17,741 nt of DNA, from NCBI GenBank assembly GCA_030674155.1, contig CM060325.1, positions 54,609,320 through 54,627,060 of the forward strand, written 5' to 3'. A model generated the notes under the pieces. That model searched no databases, was not told the DNA's origin, and saw only the letters and a program-made list of their open reading frames with translations. The stretch is from Stramonita haemastoma. Taxonomy: Eukaryota > Mollusca > Gastropoda > Neogastropoda > Muricidae. Shown piece by piece: positions 1 to 7,535 of the stretch; the first letter of the stretch is position 1; the number at the start of each line of letters is the position of its first letter. The position numbers and the translations under genes are program-made.

Positions 1-108
1 GTGTGCCGGTGGGAACATATGACAAGATTTACAAAACTGCATACACACGGGGACTGGATGTAAAAAAGCACAAGAATGCTTATCCCTTTATCCTCGATAT
101 AAATACAC
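1..108 (+). mobile_element. SINE family B, 3' portion (cut by window edge)
   Basis: This stretch aligns almost base for base with 16648-16748, the 3' half of a complete tRNA-headed SINE in the same window. Both contain GTGTGCCGRTGGGAACA, ACAAAACTGCATACACACGG and the tail block TTATCCTCGATATAA. The 5' tRNA-like head lies outside the window. The copy runs directly into an (AG)7 tract. Identity over the shared part is high by eye, with a few substitutions and small indels, so it is a real repeat copy and not chance. Confidence 0.85.
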
Positions 109-122
109 AGAGAGAGAGAGAG
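109..122. repeat. (AG)7 microsatellite at the LINE 3' junction
   Basis: A short AG tract lies between the SINE copy and the 3' tail of the minus-strand LINE. A much longer (AG)n tract (5922-6012) sits at the other end of the same LINE. The two may be halves of one original array. Confidence 0.9.
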
Positions 123-146
123 AACTCAAGAACTCAAGAACTCAAG
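123..146 (-). repeat. LINE 3' terminal tandem repeat (CTTGAGTT)3
   Basis: Three perfect copies of an 8-bp unit (AACTCAAG on the plus strand, at 123, 131 and 139) close the 3' UTR, just before (CT)n on the LINE strand. Short tandem 3' tails replace poly(A) in CR1- and L2-type LINEs, where reverse transcription starts from such repeats. This defines the 3' end of the element. Confidence 0.8.
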
Positions 147-299
147 AATTTAATTGTATAGGCTATTCAACCCGTTACAAATCCATAAGTAATCATGTAT
201 GATTGGATACTTTGAATAGAGCATTATATTAATACAAAAGCATATTTTGAAATCAGCATCAATTACTCGAAGAACATAGCACAAGAATTCATGATGACA
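147..299 (-). other. LINE 3' UTR
   Basis: AT-rich segment between the end of ORF2 and the 8-bp tail. No further open frame or polyadenylation signal is obvious. It does not resemble the SINE B 3' end, so the SINE does not appear to borrow this LINE's tail. Confidence 0.6.
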
Positions 300-926
300 T
301 TATCGGCGTTTGTTGGAATGATAAATAAATCTGCCCAGGTCATGGACACACGTATCATCTTGCAATAATCTTTGGAATGCAGTTAGCGATGGATATATAC
401 GATATTTTTCTGGAATAAATTTTACCCGTAGGTCACTTAGGACATTACAATACAAGAGAAAGTGCAGTTCTGTTTCTATAGCGCTGTGGCAAAATGTACA
501 CTGAAGATCTTGTTCAGAAGTGGCTGTGTAGCGCTTTCTGTGCGTCTGTAGGTCTGATATTCCTAGTCTGAATCTGATTAGAATGTCACGAATATGCTTG
601 TTAGGCACCAAGGTAAAGTATGTTTCCATAGATACAGATGATTTAAATGTACGGTACACACTGAATCGAGTGCTATTGTTAATATGTTCATTCCACTTTT
701 GGAAGAAACAATCTACTAATCTTTGTCTAAGCTGTCGTAAGAAAGCTTTATGGTTAGTAACACCTTGGTTTTCCCATACAAATCCAAAACCGGTCTCATA
801 TAACATTTTACAAATATGTGATACCCAACACATTTTACCATCATTATGGAGGGACAAAAGCATGTTGTAGGCTTTTCTTGGAAGTCTAGTTTCTTCTAAC
901 TCTGTTAAACGCAGCCAATACCTGAT
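300..926 (-). pseudogene. LINE ORF2 fragment 4: C-terminal region with CCHC motif
   Basis: This frame is open from about 926 (where it follows the RT fragment after a frame change) to the stop at 300. The first in-frame ATG is at 863, but the homologous frame starts further upstream with a WLRLTELEE-type segment. It holds the post-RT region usual for this LINE group, with blocks CWVSHICKMLYETGFGFVW and LRQRLVDCFFQKW. A CX2CX8HX4C cluster (CTFC...H...C, about 446-498) resembles the C-terminal zinc-finger-like motif of CR1/L2-group ORF2 proteins, thought to bind nucleic acid. There are no internal stops. It is the natural C-terminus of ORF2, split off by a one-base change near 925-935. Confidence 0.85.
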
Positions 927-1788
927 GTAGATACATAGCTAGAAATATATAATGGGTAACGACCAGTTTCACTGTAAACCATATCATTTGGGGTTCTGGG
1001 GCTTACGTTTAACAGTTTTTTCAGAGCAAACGTGTGGACATTCTCCACTGACTTCTGTTGAGACAGGCCCCATATTTCTGCTCCATACAATAGAATTGGT
1101 TTAATTTGGGAATCAAAAAGTTTGACAAAAATGTCTGCTGAAAAATCCCCCAGTTTCCATAGAATTCTGAAAATGTTAATTACCCCTTTTCTAGCTTTAC
1201 ACGAGAGCTCACGGACTGCTTTACTGTATGCTATTCTAGTAGAAAGGAACAAGCCCAGGTACTTATAGGATTTTACGATAGATATTTCTTTTCCTTTGTA
1301 GAGCCAAACCTCTTTCTTAGCAACATATCCACCATTTCTAAATATTACAATGTTCGATTTATCAAGATTTACATGCAAATCTAGTTTTATGGATTGACTT
1401 GCTAAAACATTTAACTGGTTTTGTAAGCCTGAAACACTGTCAGATATCAAAACAATGTCGTCAGCAAATAATAAAATGAAAATTTCTAGTGGATCAGGGT
1501 AGAGCTGAATGCCATGTTTTCCATTTTTAATGACATCCTGGGCTAACTCGTTAATGAACAATGAGAATAAAAGAGGGCTAGTTATTTCACCTTGTTTTAA
1601 GCCTTTGAAACAGGATATGGCTTCTGATATCTTGGTCCCAAAACGAATCCGGGCTTTTACAGTTGCATACATACTCTGTAATGTTTCCAATATGTTACCA
1701 TTTACACCATTTTTTTCCAGAATCCGCCAGAGTTTGCTTAAAGAAATAAGGTCGAAAGCCTTCCTAAAGTCAATGAAAGCAACATATA
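905..1788 (-). pseudogene. LINE ORF2 fragment 3: reverse transcriptase, motifs A to E and connection
   Basis: The first in-frame methionine-like codon is internal. The frame is open upstream to the T10 run at 1789-1798, where it takes over from fragment 2. In order it carries motif A (FIDFRKAFD, with the first catalytic Asp), motif B (GLKQGEITSPLLF), motif C LFADDIVLIS (FADD codons at 1457-1468, both catalytic Asp intact), motif D (LDLHVNLDKSNIVIF), motif E (YKYLGLF) and the thumb/connection block ILLYGAEIWG. RT copies element RNA into DNA at the nicked target. All catalytic residues seen are intact. The fragment ends at a stop just after a frame change near 925-935. Confidence 0.92.
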
Positions 1789-2598
1789 TTTTTTTTTTCT
1801 TATGAGCTGTCTTTGGATAATAGCATATAATGTAAAAATATGATCTATTGTGGAATGATCTTTTCGAAAACCTGCTTGTATTTCACCAAGAATATTTCTG
1901 TTTTCTACAAAAGTTGATAAACGTTTATTGATTATATAGCTTAGGAGTTTACTACAGATGTTCAATAATGAGATGCCTCTATAGTTATCTGGATTATGAA
2001 TGTTTCCTTTCTTATGTATGGGGTGGATGATAGCTTCTGTCCAAGATTGTGGGTAAAGTCCAGAGGAAAAAATCTTATTAAACAGATGGACCAGAAAGGA
2101 TATTATTCTTTTATGATTTATCACAGACTTAAAAATTTCAGGGATAACCCCATCAAGGCCAGCAGCTTTGTTATGTTTCAAATGTTTAATGGACTTAATT
2201 ATTTCTTCCTCTGTGATCTCTGAGTTTAATTCCATAACATCCTCCGGAATTTGTTCAGAGTCAAATAAGCTTGCACTGCTGTCAATTACTTCTTCCTGTT
2301 CCCCTCCCTCCTCCCCAAAAAGCCCCTTAAAGTGTTCTATCCATTGTGCCATATCTATATTGCCTATCTCAGAGGTTTTTCTTGAGAGTTTCTTAATGTG
2401 TCCCCAAAACTTTACTGAATCGTTCATACTGTTTACAAGTTCCTCTCTACTTTTCCTTTTGTATTCCTTCTCTTTGGAGGCTAAAAGTTTCTTGTAATTT
2501 TTACGGGTTTTACAGTACGTTGCCCTATCCCGTGGAGACTGAGTGCGTAAATAGATGCGGAGAGCAGACCGAGTAAACCTTCGCGCATGCACGCACTC
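1738..2598 (-). pseudogene. LINE ORF2 fragment 2: linker and N-terminal RT fingers
   Basis: This frame begins at the frame change near 2598-2600 and runs to a stop at 1738, though homology to RT leaves the frame at the A10 run (1789-1798). It holds a basic linker (KTRKNYKKLLASKEKEYKRK) and the conserved pre-RT block HNKAAGLDGVIPEIFK. The fingers blocks follow: WTEAIIHPIHKKG, NYRGISLLN and AGFRKDHSTIDHIFTL. These are typical of non-LTR RT regions 0 to 2. The overlap with the end of fragment 1 (2481-2592) is out-of-frame read-through on either side of the break, not a true overlap. Confidence 0.9.
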
Positions 2599-3728
2599 CC
2601 ATCAAACCATGCACTCCCTTTCTTTCTCCCTCCCCCAAATGTTTTCTTAAAGCAGGAAGCAGCAGATGACAGCATACTAGTGAACACATTTACAGAATTA
2701 TTAATGTTGGAATCAATGAGTAGGTAGGCTTCTTCTAACTTCTGTAGGTTATCAAGCGACTCGAGATTGTTTAGGAAAGTTTCTTGTTTGTCCTGCGACC
2801 ATACAAGTTTATCAAAACAAATACTTTTATCCCTCGGCTGCTCAATATTGGCATTGCACAAAGCAAAACAGACAATGGGCATATGTTTAGAATCAATTCG
2901 TTCATTGACATGCATGTCACAAGGAACTGAACAAAGCGAACAAGAAAATAAAAAGTAATCTATGACACTGTTACCATTATTAGAAATAAATGTAAAGGAG
3001 CCATTTCTGTCACCTGCAGTAGAACCATTTAATATATACAGATCAAAACTTGTACACAAACATAGCAAATTTTTTCCGTAACTGTTTTGCCTGTGATCTT
3101 GTGAATGTCTAGGTGGAACAGTGGACACATCAGTATTGGAAAGAGTTGCAAAACTAAGGGATTCGTCTCGCTCAAAGCAAAATGAATCCCCATCAAAATA
3201 CCATGGCTGTTTGTTTGCTGTTCGTGCATTCAGATCACCGCATACAATAAACTGTGCATCATCATTATTTTCAACAATATCTAGCATACAACGTTCAAGC
3301 ATTGAAACACCATCTGTGAAATCGCTGTTGTCATAAAAAGGGCTGTCAGTTGGATTCAGATATGTACATATCATAAAAACATCAGACAACGTACCAAACA
3401 GTTTGTTAGACAGTTGCAGAGTGATCATGTTGTTATAGGGAAATGAAACATCTTTAACAAAGTTCATAAATTCATTTTTTACAAGAACAATTACCCCTCC
3501 ACTATTTCTTCCTTGTTTTGAAAATTTCTGTGCTGGAGCATGAAAAGAGGTGTAAGAAGAGAACATGTCTGAACAAAAGTCTTTCATAAAAGTTTCAGTG
3601 AAACAAACAAAATCATACTGTGATACAAAAGATATAAATGAACTGTCTTTTAGTTTTGAGGCCAAGCCCTCCACATTCCAGGCCAGTATTGTACACTGAT
3701 GTGGGGGCTTACTAACCCTATCTCTCAT
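2481..3728 (-). pseudogene. LINE ORF2 fragment 1: APE-type endonuclease domain
   Basis: The ATG at 3728 starts ORF2, 24 nt after the ORF1 stop and in the same frame as ORF1. Endonuclease/exonuclease/phosphatase signatures appear in order: WNVEGL (Asn18), TETF (Glu45), NSGGVIVLV, TYLNP (about 122-126), CGDLNAR (Asp165, Asn167), SVIDYFLF (Asp257) and SKHMPIV (His282). This enzyme nicks target DNA to prime reverse transcription. The usual C-terminal S-D-H triad reads S-K-H here (codon at 2886-2888), a change at a normally conserved acidic residue that could reduce activity. The WFD block near 2601-2612 precedes a one-base change, after which the remaining 39 or so codons are out of frame. The true ORF continues as fragment 2. 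Confidence 0.92.
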
Positions 3729-3755
3729 CGTCCTGAGGTCATGACCTTGACGTCA
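3729..3755 (-). other. ORF1/ORF2 junction: single in-frame UGA and 24-nt spacer
   Basis: ORF1 ends in TGA (3755-3753), followed by eight sense codons in the same frame and then the ORF2 ATG at 3728. The two ORFs are therefore separated by a single stop codon. The stop overlaps an out-of-frame ATG (AATGA), and another out-of-frame ATG lies at 3742. A TGACGTCA palindrome covers the stop (3748-3755). ORF2 could be reached by reinitiation or by readthrough; the sequence alone does not decide. Confidence 0.8.
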
Positions 3756-5795
3756 TTTCTTTTTCTTTGAAACCCTTGGCTTTGAAGCTTGTTTCTTGTT
3801 TTTGTTTTTGCAGTGGTTAGCACTCATCCAGGTAGTTGGCAGTCTTGCCTGTGTTCTGCGTGTCTGTCTGTCTGTGAAGGTTTGTTGTGAATTGTTGTCA
3901 CTTAAATTGCATGCACCATTGCTCTGCCGGCCTCCAATGTTCAGTACAGGTGGACTGCTTTGTTGTGACCGATCTGGGGAATCCCCAGACTGCTGCCCTG
4001 AACCAAGCGGTGCAGCCGCACTCAGTTCCATCGCATGCACTTCTCCACCCTTGTTACTGTCTCTGGAGCTAGTCGGGGAAGGATGGGGGCCAAACAACAA
4101 TCCCTGGGTGGATGGGGGAAGGGAGGGAACTGCTGTCGGTGTCAATCCCTGGTTGGAGGGGGGAAGGGAGGGAACTGCCATCGGTGATGTCGTTTCTCTG
4201 TCTCTGCCTCTCTGCAGAGCATGCTCGTCCTCAGGCACCACACCCCTCTCCCGACGCTCCCCAGCCCCTGGTGCTGAAGAGAGAGCAGGCTCGGAGCCGG
4301 CAGGGCCCCAGACAGTGGGACAGGGCCGGGTTCTGCGCTGCTCACACACTGTCTCCTGGCGCTGAGGGCTGACCTGCTCCACTGCCTCCTGCGCTGGACT
4401 CGGCCTCTGGACGCTGGTGACCTCCGCAGCCTCCCTCCGGGTGGGGGAAGGAGATGGGCCCGGCTCCTCCGCAGCTCCCTCAGAGACCAATGCAGCACCA
4501 GTCAACACCTCACTGTAGAGACGCGTGCCAGGAGCGATGGGTACCTCCTCCATGTAAGGCCCAGGAGTTTCAAAGGAGGTGGACCCTGACGTCTGGCGGG
4601 ATTGAGACATCCAAAACGTCTCATGGGTATTGTTCGACTGTCCCCAACTTCTTTCCCAGTGGGAGGCTGGATGTTGTTCCCTCTGCCCTGGTCTGTCTCT
4701 GGATGGAACGGACTCTTCTGGGCTGCTGTATGCCGTACGCCAGTGTCTGGAGTCCATTTCCTCTCTGGTCCTGTGGCGATACGTCTGCTGATCCCTCTGG
4801 TGTTTTCCGCTGTACGTGGGGGGTCGTTGGTGGGGATCTTCCACTTGCAGGCGGCCTGCTCTGAAGTAGGCAAGCTTGCCCTGCTGACGATGGTGCTCCA
4901 CTTCCTCCCGTTGGCGAACTGTTAGATCTGCAGTGATCCTGATGTTTTCACGTCGGAGGAGATCTCTCAACACTTTGTCCGTAAGGATTTTCATCTTGTC
5001 CCCCCATCTGTGCATACGGACAATCAGTGGCCGCGGAGGATCTCGGTGTGTTCGTCTGGCTCCCACACGATAACACCTTTCGATGTCGTCTTCATGCCAT
5101 GTCCGTGACGATGAAAACTCGTTGAGCAGATCAACGACAGTCTGCAGACTGGTCTGAGTGGTTTCATGCTCCTCTTCTCTGACACCAATCAGCTTTAGCG
5201 TGCACTGTCGGGAATCCTTCTGTAATTGCTCTAATTCCTGCTCTATTCTGTCCATCCGTTCTTGTTCGTAACTTTGGCTTTGCTTGATTTGGTGGATGTC
5301 TTCTCTGTCTTCCTGCATTCCTTCCTGAAGGGCGTACAAGTCTGCAGCTAAGCGACTGAAGGAATTTTCCAGTTTTTCCAGTTTCTCATCTACTTTATGA
5401 CAAACATCATCAGCGTGGGTTTGAAGAAAGTTCATGAAGTCTGAAAATTTGTTGTCCAAAGACATTTGTACCTGTTGCATAAAGTAAGAGAAATAGTTGT
5501 ACTCATTAAAGTCATTGTAGTCATTGTAGTCATTGTAGGTATTGTAGGCTGTTCCATAATTCCTGGGTCCTGGGTTCAGTTCAATGTCCCCACTCAACAA
5601 GAGCAGGACGAAAAACAGGCAGTAGAGAGCAGTAGCTGTCATAGAAATACAGCAGCCTGTCACTTCTGTTGACATTGAACATGGCTGGGCCAGTGGCCTG
5701 TTTCTGTCTTGTTTTCTTCCTTTTCCTGATTTCTGCACTGCTATGCCGTAGAATTGTCCAGTTTTTTGTCTGTGTGTTAGTGCTGTTGTTGGCAT
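3753..5795 (-). CDS. LINE ORF1 protein with 2A motif, coiled coil and L1-type RRM-like region (680 aa)
   Basis: The ATG at 5795 is preferred because it is the first ATG after an in-frame stop (5817-5819) and has A at -3. Residues are numbered from it. Residues 1-51 are basic. Residues 52-68 (MTATALYCLFFVLLLLS) are strongly hydrophobic. Residues 69-77 are GDIELNPGP, the 2A consensus, predicted to break the chain between Gly76 and Pro77. Then come a Tyr/Asn/Asp repeat (about 84-101), a coiled-coil-like region (about 109-194) and a domain resembling the L1 ORF1 RRM (IGVREEE, IERCYRVG, RPLIVRMHRW, about 200-272). After these lies a CTD-like stretch with LTVRQREEVEHHRQQGKLAYF, then a long Pro/Ser/Gln-rich tail ending in a basic KKKK. 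ORF1 proteins bind element RNA as multimers and act as chaperones. The frame is uninterrupted for 2 kb, so the copy may be recent. The high GC of the tail is notable. Confidence 0.88.
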   Translation of the reverse strand: MPTTALTHRQKTGQFYGIAVQKSGKGRKQDRNRPLAQPCSMSTEVTGCCISMTATALYCLFFVLLLLSGDIELNPGPRNYGTAYNTYNDYNDYNDFNEYNYFSYFMQQVQMSLDNKFSDFMNFLQTHADDVCHKVDEKLEKLENSFSRLAADLYALQEGMQEDREDIHQIKQSQSYEQERMDRIEQELEQLQKDSRQCTLKLIGVREEEHETTQTSLQTVVDLLNEFSSSRTWHEDDIERCYRVGARRTHRDPPRPLIVRMHRWGDKMKILTDKVLRDLLRRENIRITADLTVRQREEVEHHRQQGKLAYFRAGRLQVEDPHQRPPTYSGKHQRDQQTYRHRTREEMDSRHWRTAYSSPEESVPSRDRPGQREQHPASHWERSWGQSNNTHETFWMSQSRQTSGSTSFETPGPYMEEVPIAPGTRLYSEVLTGAALVSEGAAEEPGPSPSPTRREAAEVTSVQRPSPAQEAVEQVSPQRQETVCEQRRTRPCPTVWGPAGSEPALSSAPGAGERRERGVVPEDEHALQRGRDRETTSPMAVPSLPPSNQGLTPTAVPSLPPSTQGLLFGPHPSPTSSRDSNKGGEVHAMELSAAAPLGSGQQSGDSPDRSQQSSPPVLNIGGRQSNGACNLSDNNSQQTFTDRQTRRTQARLPTTWMSANHCKNKNKKQASKPRVSKKKK
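4098..4187 (-). repeat. 45-bp direct duplication in the ORF1 tail
   Basis: Two 45-bp copies begin at 4098 and 4143 (each opens CAATCCCTGG on the plus strand), with a few differences. They encode two 15-residue units containing AVPSLPPS in the Pro-rich tail, in frame. Confidence 0.8.
5511..5546 (-). repeat. 9-bp tandem repeat in ORF1 (Tyr-Asn-Asp units)
   Basis: Four 9-bp units (GTCATTGTA three times perfectly, then GGTATTGTA on the plus strand) encode consecutive YND/YNT tripeptides just after the 2A site. The period keeps the reading frame. Length variation between copies of the element is likely. Confidence 0.85.
5565..5591 (-). other. 2A-like translational recoding motif (GDIELNPGP)
   Basis: The codons read Gly-Asp-Ile-Glu-Leu-Asn-Pro-Gly-Pro, matching the 2A core D(V/I)ExNPGP exactly. 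In viruses and in some APE-type non-LTR retrotransposons this motif makes the ribosome skip the Gly-Pro bond, giving two chains from one frame. Here it would release a 76-residue hydrophobic N-terminal peptide and a Pro-initiated ORF1 protein. Activity is inferred from the motif and is untested. Confidence 0.9.
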
Positions 5796-5918
5796 CTTGA
5801 TGGTACCATGCAACAGTCACTAGTAATTAATTATCTTGCTTAATTAGCAAAAACGTCATTAATTGCAGAGAGCATGAAGAAAACACGTCCTACTGCAGCT
5901 GTGAACACGAGTTCACCC

Positions 5919-5921
<3 letters not shown>
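5796..5921 (-). promoter_or_regulatory. LINE 5' UTR with terminal hairpin
   Basis: About 125 bp lie between (GA)n and ORF1. The plus strand has GTGAACACGAGTTCAC at 5901-5916, a perfect 6-bp stem with a 4-nt loop almost at the presumed 5' end. Internal LINE promoters usually lie here, but no core promoter motif can be named. Confidence 0.5.

Positions 5922-6012
<91 letters not shown>
5922..6012. repeat. (AG)45 microsatellite
   Basis: An almost perfect AG array of about 91 bp lies between the LINE 5' end and the (AATG)n of a second LINE tail. It is polypurine on the plus strand. Confidence 0.97.
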
Positions 6013-6017
<5 letters not shown>

Positions 6018-6064
6018 TGAATGAATGAATAATCTTTATTTTTCAAGGGTAACAGAGTAAGTAA
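6011..6064 (-). mobile_element. LINE 3' tail remnant ending in (ATTC)n
   Basis: On the minus strand this reads GTTACCCTTGAAAAATAAAG, then ATTATTC, then (ATTC)4, then (CT)n. An AATAAAG-type block followed by a short tandem tail is a common form of CR1/L2-group LINE 3' ends. Only the tail is recognisable. Upstream sequence (6065-6094) cannot be classified, and a (GA)n tract follows at 6095. It is either a severely 5'-truncated copy or a chance tetranucleotide array. Confidence 0.5.
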
Positions 6065-6088
6065 GCATTACATACTTTTTTTCATCCA

Positions 6089-6094
<6 letters not shown>

Positions 6095-6157
<63 letters not shown>
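6095..6157. repeat. (AG)n microsatellite
   Basis: About 31 perfect AG units, beginning 30 bp after the LINE-tail-like segment. Confidence 0.97.
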
Positions 6158-6158
<1 letters not shown>

Positions 6159-6171
6159 GGGAATAAATAAA

Positions 6172-6780
<609 letters not shown>

Positions 6781-6782
6781 TG

Positions 6783-6786
<4 letters not shown>

Positions 6787-6856
<70 letters not shown>

Positions 6857-6865
6857 GGGGGGGGG
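6787..6865. repeat. (TG)n microsatellite ending in G12
   Basis: About 33 TG units, then a run of 12 G at 6854-6865. The same TG-to-poly(G) order recurs at 15539-15572. Confidence 0.97.
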
Positions 6866-6937
6866 TCTTCTATTTTGTACGTCTTTTTTCTTTACAAATA
6901 GTGATATTAGACAATATGTACGATGTAGTGATGTGCA

Positions 6938-7020
<83 letters not shown>

Positions 7021-7110
7021 TGTGTTTGTGTGTTTGTGTTGCTGTTGTTGTTGCTGTTGCTGGTGGTGCTAGTGGTGGTGATGGTGGTGGTGATAGTGAT
7101 GGTGGTTGAA
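6938..7110. repeat. (TG)n passing into TGTGTTTG and GTT/GGT trinucleotides
   Basis: A TG array up to about 7016 is followed by an 8-bp TGTGTTTG unit three times, then imperfect (GTT)n/(GGT)n to about 7110. No coding signal. Confidence 0.95.
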
Positions 7111-7187
7111 GTTTCTTTGAGGTTTTGGGGTGATGTTGGTCGAAAAAGTCGGAAGAGGATGGATGGTGGAGGAGTAAACTCGAGAAC

Positions 7188-7299
7188 AGTATAGTATAGT
7201 ATAGTATAGTATAGTATAGTATAGTATAGTATAGTATAGTATAGTATAGTATAGTATAGTATAGTATAGTATAGTATAGTATAGTATAGTATAGTATAG
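7188..7299. repeat. (AGTAT)22 pentanucleotide array
   Basis: A perfect 5-bp array of about 22 units. It is followed within 30 bp by a degenerate array of related pentamers in the opposite strand sense (TACAC/TACAT). Confidence 0.97.
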
Positions 7300-7324
7300 C
7301 ACAAAAATAATACAATACATGAAG

Positions 7325-7535
7325 CAACGCTACACTACACTATACTACTCTATGTTACATTGCACAACACTACACTGCACATTACTACATTACATTACAT
7401 TACACTACGCTGCGTTATATTGCACATCACTACACAACACTACACTACATTACATTACACTACGCTATGCATGCGTTACATTACACAACACAACAAAACA
7501 GAACTCTACACCCCCTCCACTCCACTCCACTACAT
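7325..7535. repeat. Degenerate pentanucleotide array (TACAC, TACAT, TGCAC)
   Basis: Many units of TACAC and TACAT with variants TGCAC and TACGC are visible. It resembles the array at 17066-17466. Open frames across it arise from the lack of stops in the repeat and are not genes. Confidence 0.9.

Larger units (their letters stand above)
123..5921 (-). mobile_element. Nearly full-length non-LTR retrotransposon (LINE), CR1/L2-superfamily-like
   Basis: The element reads right to left: short 5' UTR (about 5921-5796), ORF1 (5795-3753), 24-nt spacer, ORF2 (3728 to about 300), 3' UTR (299-147) and an 8-bp tandem tail (146-123). Seen directly: an APE-type endonuclease followed by a reverse transcriptase with FADD, a C-terminal CCHC motif, and no LTRs or poly(A) tail. 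Short tandem 3' tails with APE endonuclease are characteristic of the CR1/L2 group, and 2A motifs in ORF1 are known from such elements in several marine invertebrates. Clade assignment (CR1, Crack, L2, Rex1) is inference. Three single-base frame changes interrupt ORF2, while ORF1 is open throughout. Both ends abut (GA)n, suggesting insertion into a microsatellite. The 5' boundary at 5921 is taken from the switch to (GA)n and is approximate. Confidence 0.9.

Noticed and set aside
3796..4864. Plus-strand open frames of 86 to 189 aa opposite LINE ORF1
   Set aside because: Shadow frames of the GC-rich ORF1 tail; no domain or start support.
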